Below, piece by piece: positions 17,537 to 25,474 of a DNA stretch of 64,000 bases; within the stretch, counting starts at the first letter, position 1; the number at the start of each line of letters is the position of its first letter. Under the pieces are notes generated by a model that was not told the origin of the DNA, did no database searches, and saw nothing but the letters and a program-made list of their open reading frames with translations. This stretch comes from Methylocaldum marinum (GTDB lineage: Bacteria; Pseudomonadota; Gammaproteobacteria; Methylococcales; Methylococcaceae), in assembly GCF_003584645.1 (NCBI RefSeq), contig NZ_AP017928.1, positions 4,540,833 to 4,604,832 of the forward strand, written 5' to 3'. The position numbers and the translations under genes are program-made.

Positions 17537-18025
17537 TTAGCCCCCCTTGTTTGACCCATAAACTCGAGATGCTCCCGGGTTTTTTCTCATGGCGCCGGAC
17601 GATTGCGTTGGATGGGTTGCCGTGCAGATCTGCAACGCGGGGCCAAAGAGCACATTGCTGCCGATGGTCACCGGCGCGACGTCGAGCACCACGCAATTGA
17701 AGTTGAAGAAAATATTAGCACCCAGGACTATATTCGTGCCGTAGTCGCAGAAAAAGGGCGGCTGAATCCAGGCATCCGTCTCCTTTTCAAACAGCTCGGC
17801 AAGCAGACGCCGCCTCTCCTGCTTCTGGTCCTCGCGGGTAGCATTGAGGGACAGGCAAAGGTCGCGGCACCGGTCACGCTCCCGGCACAGTTGCGGGTCG
17901 CGCGGAGAAGGGAAGTACGCCATCACCCGCGGGTCGGCATTCAGTTGTGCAAACGGCTCCCGGTCGGCGGCACGCCATTGGCGAAGCCGGAGATGTTCTG
18001 TGTCGAATTCGATCGGTTCATTCAT
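17537..18025 (-). pseudogene. Chimera of a GNAT N-terminus and an internal maltose-acetyltransferase fragment
   Basis: An uninterrupted 162-codon frame made of two unrelated truncated families. Residues 1 to about 40 (TEHLRLRQWRAADREPFAQL, ADPRVMAYFPSP) are the start of a GNAT acetyltransferase. From DPQLCRERDRCRDL to ICTATHP, about 41-140, it is the middle of a Maa/NodL-type left-handed beta-helix acetyltransferase (PPFFCDYGTNIVLGANIFFN). It then ends in about 20 residues unlike either. The GNAT acetyl-CoA site and the C-terminal beta-helix coils with the rest of the Maa active site are missing, so enzymatic activity is unlikely. The start overlaps the end of the upstream oxidoreductase gene by eight bases. 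Confidence 0.75.
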
Positions 18026-18656
18026 CGAACGAGAACACACGCGCAAATAGATCATCTTTCAAATCGGGGACTTCCCGTCCCGAGTCGATGGCGATGTCGC
18101 GCAGCAGCCACTCGAGACGGTCGTTGCCCCAGTAACGGCGCGGACCGTGGACGAAGAAGGGCACTCCGAACAATCCTTCCCGCTGGCCGCGAACGACGCC
18201 TTTCAGCACGCGCCGCTGCAGCGCGTGATCGTCGGCGCTTCGGATGACGGCATCCGGTTCCAGCCCGCAGTGTTCCGCTACCCCGGCGAGGGTTTCATCG
18301 TCGCCGAGGTTTTCTCCCCGCGAAAAGCGCGCGCTGAATGCCGCGAGCCCGAACTCCACGGCTCGGCCCCGATCGAGGGCATACAAGAAACCGGCGTGGG
18401 GCCGCTTCCAGTCGGTGTCGAACGGTTTCGGCCACTGTAATTGCAGCCCGTAAGCCTTGGCAAATCGCGCGACGTCCTCGGCCACGTAAGCCGTTTTTTG
18501 CCGGGAGGCGACCGGATCGCCGGGCGACAGCTTGGGCGGGAATAAAGGGATGTATTCGATGGATACCGGGAGCCGATCCGAGATCTTACTCAACCGGTAG
18601 AAGGCCAGCCAGGCATAAGGGCTGCGAAAACTGAAGTAGAAACTCAGAGGGTTCAT
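18018..18656 (-). CDS. DsbA-fold oxidoreductase, 2-hydroxychromene-2-carboxylate isomerase-like
   Basis: 212 residues from ATG 18656 (MNPLSFYFSFRSPYAW). The start, with the SPYAWLAFYRL helix and no CxxC, is that of the HCCA isomerase/glutathione S-transferase kappa branch of the DsbA fold; the cis-Pro segment GVPFFV is near residue 167. Such enzymes use glutathione on aromatic or related substrates; the natural substrate here is unknown. It lies 68 bases after leuA on the same strand. Confidence 0.85.
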   Translation of the reverse strand: MNPLSFYFSFRSPYAWLAFYRLSKISDRLPVSIEYIPLFPPKLSPGDPVASRQKTAYVAEDVARFAKAYGLQLQWPKPFDTDWKRPHAGFLYALDRGRAVEFGLAAFSARFSRGENLGDDETLAGVAEHCGLEPDAVIRSADDHALQRRVLKGVVRGQREGLFGVPFFVHGPRRYWGNDRLEWLLRDIAIDSGREVPDLKDDLFARVFSFDE

Positions 18657-18724
18657 GCACGCACTCGAAACAGCGGATGATGGGTCTTGAACCGCGTCCA
18701 TCATCCGCGTCCGGGTGGTGCCGA

Positions 18725-20437
18725 TCAAGCGACCTGTCGCACGGACTTTTCCAGCATGGCGACAACCGCTTCCCGCGCCTCGGGTTCGATGCGGTTGAGT
18801 ATGCGGTTCAGGGCGCCGACGATCGCCAGCACCGAGGCCGTGACGATGTTGGCGTGGATGCCGGCGCCGTACCGGATGCCGGGAATGTCGTCGATCGCGA
18901 TTTCGACGAAGGCAGCGGCCCTGGCGTCGGAGCCTTGGCCCATGGAGCGCTCTTCATAGGACTGTACCCGCACCATTCCCCCGAGTGCGTGGACCACGGC
19001 ATCAATGGGGCCGTTGCCTTCGCCCATCAGCGTGATCCGCCGGCCGTTCGTTTCCAGCATCAGACGCATGCCCTGAGCCGCTCCGTGCTCGAACAAATGA
19101 TGCTCGAGATAGCGGATAGTCGTCGCCGGTTCCAGATACTCCTCCGAGAACATCCGCCAAAGTTCGTCCGGCATGATTTCGGCGCCGGTGGCGTCGGCAT
19201 GGCGCTGCACCACGCTGCTGAACTCCACCTGGAGCCGGCGCGGCAACGACAGGCCGTAAGCGGATTCCAGAAGATAGGCGATGCCGCCTTTACCGGACTG
19301 GCTGTTGACCCGGATGATGGCGTCGTAGGAGCGGCCCAAGTCGGCGGGGTCTATCGGCAGGTAGGGGACTTCCCAGAACGCATCGGGCCGCTGGTGGGCC
19401 AGGCCTTTTTTGATCGCGTCCTGGTGCGAGCCGGAAAAGGCTGTGAATACCAGGTCGCCCACGTAAGGATGGCGCGGATGGATCGGCAGGCGGATGCAGT
19501 CTTCCACGGTTCGCGCGATGTCGTTGATGTTCGAGAAGTCGAGCCCAGGATCGACGCCCTGGGTGTACAGATTGAGCGCCAAAGTCACCAAATCCACGTT
19601 GCCGGTCCGTTCGCCGTTGCCGAACAGACAGCCCTCGACCCGCTCGGCTCCGGCCATGAGCGCGAGTTCCGCGGCGGCGATGGCCGACCCTCGGTCGTTG
19701 TGCGGGTGCACGCTTAGAACGATGTCGTCGCGCCGCGACAGGTTCCGGTGCATCCACTCGATCTGATCGGCATAGACATTGGGCGTCGCCATCTCCACCG
19801 TGGCCGGCAGATTGAGGATGACCTTGCGCTCCGGCGTGGCGCCCCAGGCTTCCACCACCGCGTCGCAAATATCGCGGGCGAACTCGAGTTCGGTGCCGGT
19901 GAAGGCTTCCGGGCTGTATTCGAGCACCCATTCGGTTTTCGGATGCGCTTCCGCCAGTTCCCGCACCAGCTTCACGCTGGAAACCGCCATCGCGATGACC
20001 TGGTCGGGGCTCATGCCGAAAACGATTTCCCGGAATGGCCGGGCGGTGGCGTTGTAGACGTGGACGATCGCGCGGCGGGCGCCATAGAGCGATGCCATGG
20101 TGCGCCGGATCAGGTGTTCGCGGGCTTGGGTGAGCACCTCGATGGTGACGTCGGCTGGGACGTGTCCGCCGTCGATCAGCGTTCGAACGAAGTCGAATTC
20201 GGTTTGCGAGGCCGAAGGGAAGGCGACCTCGATTTCCTTGATGCCGATGTCCACCAGCTTCTTGAACAGCCTCATCTTGCGCTCGGCGGTCATGGGCTCG
20301 AACAGCGCCTGATTGCCGTCGCGCAGATCGGTGCTCATCCAGATGGGGGCTTGGGTGATGACCCGGTCGGGCCAGGTACGGTCCGCGAGTTGGACCTTGG
20401 GAAAGGAACGGTACTTGGTATTCGGCTGCTTCAACAT
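18725..20437 (-). CDS. leuA: 2-isopropylmalate synthase (long LeuA2 form)
   Basis: 570 residues from ATG 20437. It condenses acetyl-CoA with 2-oxoisovalerate, the committed step of leucine synthesis. Catalytic HMGL-like barrel at about 30-330 with STDLRDGNQAL near residue 35, metal-binding HPHNDRG near 240 and GCLFGNGERTGN near 272; the C-terminal LeuA allosteric domain (about 440-560) binds leucine. The length and the RSFPKVQLADRTWP start match the form also common in actinobacteria. Two leucine-rich small ORFs lie upstream, the nearer one overlapping this start, which points to translational or attenuation control. Confidence 0.96.
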   Translation of the reverse strand: MLKQPNTKYRSFPKVQLADRTWPDRVITQAPIWMSTDLRDGNQALFEPMTAERKMRLFKKLVDIGIKEIEVAFPSASQTEFDFVRTLIDGGHVPADVTIEVLTQAREHLIRRTMASLYGARRAIVHVYNATARPFREIVFGMSPDQVIAMAVSSVKLVRELAEAHPKTEWVLEYSPEAFTGTELEFARDICDAVVEAWGATPERKVILNLPATVEMATPNVYADQIEWMHRNLSRRDDIVLSVHPHNDRGSAIAAAELALMAGAERVEGCLFGNGERTGNVDLVTLALNLYTQGVDPGLDFSNINDIARTVEDCIRLPIHPRHPYVGDLVFTAFSGSHQDAIKKGLAHQRPDAFWEVPYLPIDPADLGRSYDAIIRVNSQSGKGGIAYLLESAYGLSLPRRLQVEFSSVVQRHADATGAEIMPDELWRMFSEEYLEPATTIRYLEHHLFEHGAAQGMRLMLETNGRRITLMGEGNGPIDAVVHALGGMVRVQSYEERSMGQGSDARAAAFVEIAIDDIPGIRYGAGIHANIVTASVLAIVGALNRILNRIEPEAREAVVAMLEKSVRQVA

Positions 20438-20577
20438 GATCTTTGACTCCTGGGTTTCCGTCGAATGCGATGGGTGTTCGGGGCGGCGACGAAAAGGCTG
20501 CCGAGCTGCCGCGAGCGCAAGGCCAGGCAACCGTGTTGAAGTCGAAGCAGGGACAGGGAAAGCATCAGGTCGTTCAT
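20431..20577 (-). CDS. Leucine-rich upstream ORF overlapping the leuA start
   Basis: A 48-codon frame starting at ATG 20577, nine bases after a good TGGAG. Ten of its first 28 residues are leucine (MNDLMLSLSLLRLQ, then HGCLALRSRQLGSLF). Its TGA lies inside the first codons of leuA (ATGTTGA), so ribosomes finishing it would reach the leuA start. It may be a second leader peptide or a coupling ORF. Too short for family evidence; position and leucine content are the only support. Confidence 0.5.
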   Translation of the reverse strand: MNDLMLSLSLLRLQHGCLALRSRQLGSLFVAAPNTHRIRRKPRSQRSC

Positions 20578-20665
20578 GGTCGTACTCCAGGAAATGGCGT
20601 CGGATGGACGCAGTGATCCCCGTAGGGGGGTATTCAGTCGATCGAAAAAGGGGGTGTGAGGTGAG

Positions 20666-20749
20666 TTATTTGCCCGCGCGGGGCAGCAGCAGACCCAGGC
20701 TCAAGGTAAGAGCCGGAAGAGGAAGGATGGCGGGCTGCTGTCGATTCAT
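20666..20749 (-). CDS. Putative leu leader peptide
   Basis: 27 codons from ATG 20749 to TAA, with eight leucines, most in the run LPALTLSLGLLLP, including three adjacent CTG codons. It lies about 230 bases before leuA on the same strand. The codons after the leucine run form a stem, TGCCC/GGGCA around CGCGC, and further small stems follow (GCGTC/GACGC). This is the layout of an attenuator in which leucyl-tRNA shortage stalls the ribosome. The attenuation mechanism is inferred from known leu leaders, not shown. No strong ribosome-binding site is seen. Confidence 0.6.
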   Translation of the reverse strand: MNRQQPAILPLPALTLSLGLLLPRAGK

Positions 20750-20849
20750 GGCATCACGCTAACAGGGAGCGAACCGGGGTGTCAATACGAATTCGACGGT
20801 ACCCAAAGCCTTTGTGTCGAGGGCGGCGAGCCTCTTAGTAACAGTGCTT

Positions 20850-21055
20850 GTCATTCCATGCGGCATTCAAGTGACCATTCATCGTAGGATGGGTAGAGCG
20901 AAGCGAAACCCATCGATGGTGGGTTGGCCCGCGTCTCCGCGCGGGACAAGCCCTTCGAATCGGCTCAGGACAGGTCCGAGGTCGCCCGGTGGGTTACGGC
21001 CTTGCGGCCTGACCCACCCTATAAAAATGAATGCCTAATCGAAAGCGATTTGGAA
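20850..21055 (-). repeat. Dispersed repeat, inverted relative to the copy at 23190-23400
   Basis: Starts ATTCCATGCGGCATTCAAGT, then ATCGTAGGATGGGTAGAGCG, AAACCCATCGATGGTGGGTT, GGTGGGTTACGGCCTTGCGG and CGAAAGCGATTTGGAAT. The whole unit of about 200 bases recurs as its reverse complement after the FG-GAP gene. The surrounding gap 20750-21297 shows nothing else I can support. Confidence 0.8.
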
Positions 21056-21297
21056 TGAGAACGGATGGGGACAAACATCCGGCGCAAATAAACTCCATTC
21101 ATAAAGACTATGCTTTCGGGGTGTGATATCGCTCTAGCTATCCGCAATTTTCGGCTTAAAAGCCAAGCTTCGATTCTCTCCAATCCGACCCATTGCCCAA
21201 GGATGGCACGAATATCGCTCAGTCGTCGAGGTCCGGCAAAAATTCGAAAAAGCCGCGGTCTTTGTTCGGTTATACCAATCAATGAGGGGGATCTTGT

Positions 21298-23097
21298 ATG
21301 AAAGACGACCATGCTAAGAAGAATGGTTCGATGGCGGCCTGCGACCCGGCCTTAGGCATCGGAGGCCGGCGAACGGCCTTGAAGTACGGACTTGGCGTCC
21401 TCGCCGGCATTTGGTTTGCCCCGGCTAAGGCCGAGGCGCCTTATACGCCGATCATCATCGATCATCCGATACCCCAAGCACAAGCACGCTTTGGTTCCGC
21501 CGTCGCTGGGGCCGGCGATGTCAACGGCGATGGCATTCCCGACATCCTGGTAGGGGCGCCCGGGCAGAATCCTGGCGGCAGGCTGGTCTTTGTGTTTAGC
21601 GGGGTTGACGGCAGCCTGCTCTTGACCATCGACAATCCCGTGCCCGGGCCATACAACGCTATCGGCGGGGCCGTGGCCGGTGTGGGCGATGTGAACGGCG
21701 ATGGCAAATCCGACCTTCTGTTGGGAGAGATGGACAATGGCAAGGGCCAAGCCTATGTTTTCAATGGCGCGGATGGGACCCTCCTTTATTCCCTCAGTCC
21801 CCCCGTGCCTCAATTCAGCACCGCCTTTGGTGTGACCGTGGCCGGAGTCGGGGATGTGAACGGCGATGGCAAACCCGACCTGTTGGTAGGGTCGTTGGGC
21901 TGGTACGACTGGAATGAGTGGACAGGCGGGGCCTATGTGTTCAGCGGGGCCGACGGGAGCCTGCTTTATACGCTCCATTCTCCCACGCCCTTGGACAGCG
22001 TGTTTTTTGGCGAGTACGTGGCGGGAGTCGGGGATGTCGACGGCGACGGTGTCCCGGATTTACTGGTGGGGGAGGAGGATACTTATGATGACCGGTGGCG
22101 CCCGGTCTCCGTCTTCAGCGGGGTCGACGGCCGCCTGCTGTACACCGTCGCCAATCCTACGCTTCAGAAAGCCGGCAATTTTGGCCAGAGCTTGGCCGCC
22201 TTGGGTGACGTGGACGGCGACGGCAGATCCGACTTACTGATAGGTGCCCGAGGGCAATACATAGGCGGCAATCAGGAGCAGGGCCAGGCCTTTGTGTTCA
22301 GCGGGGCCGATGGAAGACTGTTGTACTCGCTCGATGCTCCGACGCCAGAGCCGCGGCTCTTCTTTGGCGGTGCGGCAAGTGGCTTGGGCGATGCGAGCGG
22401 CGACGGCATCCCCGACCTATTGATCGGGACAGACGGCGGTCCTGGCCAAGTGTTTATGTTCAGCGGGGCCGATGGGACCTTACTGCATACGTTCGATAGT
22501 ACTGAGCCGGGGGTCGTGGGGGGCTCCCGGGTGGCCGGTATAGGCGATGTGAATGGCGATGGCCAACCCGATTTTGTAGCAGCGTGGCCGCACCAAGATG
22601 TTGACGGAAATGAACACCAGGGCCGGGTCGTTCTTTTCGTGAGCGCAACCACGACGCCGCCGACACCCACGTGTTTCGGCGTGCCGGCCACGATCATCGG
22701 CACGCCGGGGAACAATACCTTGCGCGGCACGCCGGGCAATGATGTGATCGTCGGCCTGGCCGGCGACGACATCATCGACGGCCGCGGCGGGGACGACCTG
22801 ATCTGTGGCGGCGAGGGCAACGACCGGCTCCGCGGGAGCGAAGGCAACGACAAGATCAGCGGCGGTCCGGGCAACGATGCGATTTGGGGCGGGGCGGGCA
22901 AGGACCTGGTCGAAGGGGATGCCGGTGACGACCGCATCAGCGGAGGCAAGGGCAGCGACATCGTCCGGGGCGGGGAGGGCGACGACGTGCTGCTCGTAGT
23001 GGGAGCCGGCATTGACACCGTCGACGGCGGCCCGCATGTCAATGGCGACTTCTGTGACGCCGGTCCGGAAGATACCGTGCAGAACTGTAATCCGTAG
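21298..23097 (+). CDS. Secreted FG-GAP repeat protein with C-terminal RTX calcium-binding repeats
   Basis: 599 residues from ATG 21298 after GAGGGGG. The N-terminus carries a Tat-like signal (GGRRTALKYGLGVLAG, about residues 22-37, ending AKAEA). Residues about 50-450 hold seven FG-GAP (beta-propeller, integrin-alpha-like) repeats of the form VAGVGDVNGDGKPDLLVG, followed by YVFSGADGSLLY. Residues about 475-580 are RTX nonapeptides (GGEGNDRLRGSEGNDKISGG), which bind calcium and usually mark export by a type I system. Having both a Tat-type signal and RTX repeats is unusual. Extracellular adhesion or matrix function is likely. It is flanked by inverted copies of a 200-base repeat. Confidence 0.85.
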   Translation: MKDDHAKKNGSMAACDPALGIGGRRTALKYGLGVLAGIWFAPAKAEAPYTPIIIDHPIPQAQARFGSAVAGAGDVNGDGIPDILVGAPGQNPGGRLVFVFSGVDGSLLLTIDNPVPGPYNAIGGAVAGVGDVNGDGKSDLLLGEMDNGKGQAYVFNGADGTLLYSLSPPVPQFSTAFGVTVAGVGDVNGDGKPDLLVGSLGWYDWNEWTGGAYVFSGADGSLLYTLHSPTPLDSVFFGEYVAGVGDVDGDGVPDLLVGEEDTYDDRWRPVSVFSGVDGRLLYTVANPTLQKAGNFGQSLAALGDVDGDGRSDLLIGARGQYIGGNQEQGQAFVFSGADGRLLYSLDAPTPEPRLFFGGAASGLGDASGDGIPDLLIGTDGGPGQVFMFSGADGTLLHTFDSTEPGVVGGSRVAGIGDVNGDGQPDFVAAWPHQDVDGNEHQGRVVLFVSATTTPPTPTCFGVPATIIGTPGNNTLRGTPGNDVIVGLAGDDIIDGRGGDDLICGGEGNDRLRGSEGNDKISGGPGNDAIWGGAGKDLVEGDAGDDRISGGKGSDIVRGGEGDDVLLVVGAGIDTVDGGPHVNGDFCDAGPEDTVQNCNP

Positions 23098-23189
23098 GGA
23101 GGTGCAGGTCGGCAGACCGTTGCCGGTCGGGGTGTCGGGAAAGGATTCCCGGTTCATTCGGTCCGGATGCCCGTGCCCGGGGGCTATCC

Positions 23190-23400
23190 TAATTCCAAAT
23201 CGTTTTCGATAAACCATTATTTTTTCGCGGGGTGGCTCAGGCCGCAAGGCTGTAACCCACCGGGCGACCTCGGACCTGTCCTGAGCCAAGTCGAAGGGCC
23301 TGTCCTGAGCGGAGACGAGCGGGCTAACCCACCATCGATGGGTTTCACTTCGCTCTACCCATCCTACGATGGATGGCCACTTGAATGCCGCATGGAATAA
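23190..23400 (+). repeat. Dispersed repeat that also forms the 3' end of tetR
   Basis: Reverse-complement partner of 20850-21055: ATTCCAAATCGTTTTCGATA, GGCCGCAAGGCTGTAACCCA, CACCATCGATGGGTTTCACT, CATCCTACGATGG and CTTGAATGCCGCATGGAATA. The last 37 bases overlap the end of the tetR gene on the other strand. Confidence 0.85.
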
Positions 23401-23993
23401 GCCGGTGTGCCGAACAATTTCGCGTCCAACAACTTGAACAATGCACGTGCTTCCTCGGCCGTTTCGGCCTTCCCCGTCATTTGCGCCCGTACGATAGCAC
23501 CGTCGATGACCAGTACGGCGAGATCCGCCGCATCGTCCGCCGGGAATCGCGGCTGCTCCGGAATCAACGTTCGGATGAAATCCCGCAGTTCCCGCTTGTG
23601 ATCCGCCGCGATCCGGTGTTCTTCCGACGAATCCTCGCTCAGTTCCGCAACCGTATTGATGAATGCGCAGCCGCGGAATTCGGGTTCCGAGAACCACTCT
23701 TGCAGCGCGTCCGCGATGATGCCGAGGCCGGGCGAAGCCCGGTTTTCGGCCAACTCCCGAACGCGCCGGGTAAACCAATCCATCCAGAACCGGTGGCGCC
23801 GTTCGAGGAATGCGATTACCAGGTCTTTCTTGGACGGAAAGTGACGGTAAAAGGACATCTTCGCGACCCCCGACTCGGCAATGATGCGATCCACGCCGAC
23901 GGCACGGATACCATGCCGATAGAACAGCCGTTGTGCGGTTTCCAGGATTCGGTCGCGTGCCGACGGCGTAGGAAGTTTAGTGTCTTGAGTCAT
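23364..23993 (-). CDS. TetR/AcrR family transcriptional regulator
   Basis: 209 residues from ATG 23993 (MTQDTKLPTPSARDRILE). The helix-turn-helix is at about 13-60: AQRLFYRHGIRAVGVDRIIA and SGVAKMSFYRHFPSKKDL. The C-terminal ligand domain has the TetR_C-like segment GCAFINTVAELSE. The last dozen residues (AYSMRHSSGHPS) are encoded by a dispersed repeat. It is divergent from the DJ-1/PfpI gene, with two palindromes in the shared upstream region, so it probably represses that gene. The inducer is unknown. Confidence 0.9.
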   Translation of the reverse strand: MTQDTKLPTPSARDRILETAQRLFYRHGIRAVGVDRIIAESGVAKMSFYRHFPSKKDLVIAFLERRHRFWMDWFTRRVRELAENRASPGLGIIADALQEWFSEPEFRGCAFINTVAELSEDSSEEHRIAADHKRELRDFIRTLIPEQPRFPADDAADLAVLVIDGAIVRAQMTGKAETAEEARALFKLLDAKLFGTPAYSMRHSSGHPS

Positions 23994-23999
23994 AAGAGG

Positions 24000-24440
24000 A
24001 CTTGAAGGCTTTAAGGAAGCTCTGAAAAAACCTCTCCCACCGGGAGAGCGGTTGGGAGAGCGCATTCTAGATCAATCGGATCCTCAAGCACCTTCTCAGA
24101 ATTTGAGACGTTGTGCCGTTCGTCCTGAGCCTGTCGAAGGGCTTAATCGGAGCTTCTTTAAGGAAGCTCCGATTAAGCCCTCTCCCTCTCGGACAAATCG
24201 GCAGGGCGAGTCGCAACGCGGCGAGGCCGATTTGCACGCGTGAGCGCCGCTTGCGGCTCCGCACAGGGAGTGTGCGGAGTGATTGGGTTGGGTGAGGGCC
24301 TGTTAGGTCAATCCGTTGTACAGGTTGCTTCGCCGAATTGGAGACTTAGAGCCTATCCCGGTAGGCTCAAGAAACCCTTCGACAAGCTCAGGGCGAACGG
24401 CCTACTGGGATAGACTCTTAATCAGAGCTTCCTTAAAGAG
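24000..24440 (+). repeat. Cluster of palindromic repeats between tetR and the DJ-1 gene
   Basis: At least two copies of the family found in the kinase gene: one from about 24005 (AAGGAAGCTCTGAAAAAACC to TTGAGACG), another from 24158 (AAGGAAGCTCCGATTAAGCC to GAATTGGAGACTTA), closing with CTTAATCAGAGCTTCCTTAA at 24418-24437. Between them lie units of the widespread TTCGTCCTGAGCCTGTCGAA type, at 24120 and reversed at 24377. Confidence 0.8.
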
Positions 24441-24444
24441 ATAT

Positions 24445-24492
24445 TTGACAGAACGATCTGTCTCATCAATGATGTAGACAGGTCTGTCTACA
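24445..24492 (+). promoter_or_regulatory. Promoter with two palindromic operators for the DJ-1/PfpI gene
   Basis: TTGACA at 24445-24450 and AATGAT at 24468-24473, 17 bases apart, fit a sigma-70 promoter. The -35 overlaps palindrome GACAGA-ACGA-TCTGTC (24447-24462); the -10 abuts the perfect palindrome TGTAGACAG-GT-CTGTCTACA (24473-24492). Both share the half-site GACAG, a typical TetR-family arrangement, and the divergent tetR gene is the natural candidate to bind. Confidence 0.75.
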
Positions 24493-24529
24493 TGGCGGAT
24501 CACCTCTCTATCAACACAAGGAAACGGTC

Positions 24530-25219
24530 ATGACTCACACGTTCAAACCCGGCTTTCGATTAGGCATTTACATCTGCAAGGATCTGGAAATCGTCGACTT
24601 CGCGGCGCCCTATGGCGTATTCTCGGTCGCCCGGCGATTCGATCCCGAGCTGGAGGCGTTCTTCATTGCCGAGTCCTTGCGTCCGGTGCAGGCGCAGGCC
24701 GGTTTTACGGTGCTGCCCAACTATTCCTTTGCGGACCGGCCCGACATGGATGCCTTTCTGATTCCGGGCGGTTTCGGCACGCGTCAGGAGATCAACAACG
24801 GTCATTTGCACGAATTCATCCGCGGCTTGCCCGAGAAAACCCTGCTGGTTTCGGTCTGCACCGGTTCCTGGATTTACGCCAGGATGGGGCTGTTGGACGG
24901 AAAAGCGGCGACCAACCGAAAGGAGCCGGATCGCGTGGAACAATCCCCGGCCGGCAAGGTGCCGATCGACCGCCTGGCCGATCTGGCGCCCGCCTGCCGC
25001 ATCAGCCGGGCGCGCGTGGTGGATGCCGGACGCATCATCACCGGAGGCGGCATCAGCTCGGGCATGGAGGTGGGATTTCACCTGTTGCGCCGGGCCGGGT
25101 ACGACGAAGCGTTCATCGCCGAGGTCGCTCGGGTCATGGAATACAGCAAGGCGTACCAGATGTATGCAACGGATATCGAGTATGCCGGTTCAGGCGACTC
25201 GCCGAGCGAGGCGCCATAG
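24530..25219 (+). CDS. DJ-1/PfpI family protein
   Basis: 229 residues from ATG 24530 following AAGGAAACGGTC. Class I glutamine amidotransferase-like fold; the nucleophile elbow cysteine is in VSVCTGSW near residue 110, and the acidic partner is expected early (LEIVDFAAPYGVFSVA, near residue 20). The layout resembles isonitrile hydratase and transcription-regulator-type DJ-1 proteins, but lacks a DNA-binding domain. Likely functions are isonitrile hydration, glyoxalase or redox protection; these cannot be told apart here. It sits under two palindromic operators and is divergent from tetR, so it is probably inducible. Confidence 0.88.
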   Translation: MTHTFKPGFRLGIYICKDLEIVDFAAPYGVFSVARRFDPELEAFFIAESLRPVQAQAGFTVLPNYSFADRPDMDAFLIPGGFGTRQEINNGHLHEFIRGLPEKTLLVSVCTGSWIYARMGLLDGKAATNRKEPDRVEQSPAGKVPIDRLADLAPACRISRARVVDAGRIITGGGISSGMEVGFHLLRRAGYDEAFIAEVARVMEYSKAYQMYATDIEYAGSGDSPSEAP

Positions 25220-25474
25220 CCCACGAAGGCGATGCCCGGCGGCATCGCACCCCTTCGGCAACCGGTCATGCGGATGGGATGTCGCTGAAGCGGCGCGGGA
25301 CCGATCCTGCCTGCATGGATTTATTGACCCGGCCCAAAATAACGTTCGCCCTGAGCTTGTCGAAGGGCACTCGGCTTGGGGTTTCGGCAAGCTCAGCCCG
25401 AACGGAATCAATCGGTTACCGTTCGTCCTGAGCCTGTCGAAGGACTTAATCAGAGCTTCCTTAACGGCATTGCC

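Noticed and set aside
22690..22990. Regular nine-codon periodicity, considered as a CRISPR-like array
   Set aside because: The period matches RTX nonapeptides in frame; there are no unique spacers.
22272..23042. Minus-strand proline/serine-rich ORF opposite the RTX repeats
   Set aside because: Mirror of glycine/aspartate repeat codons, not a gene.
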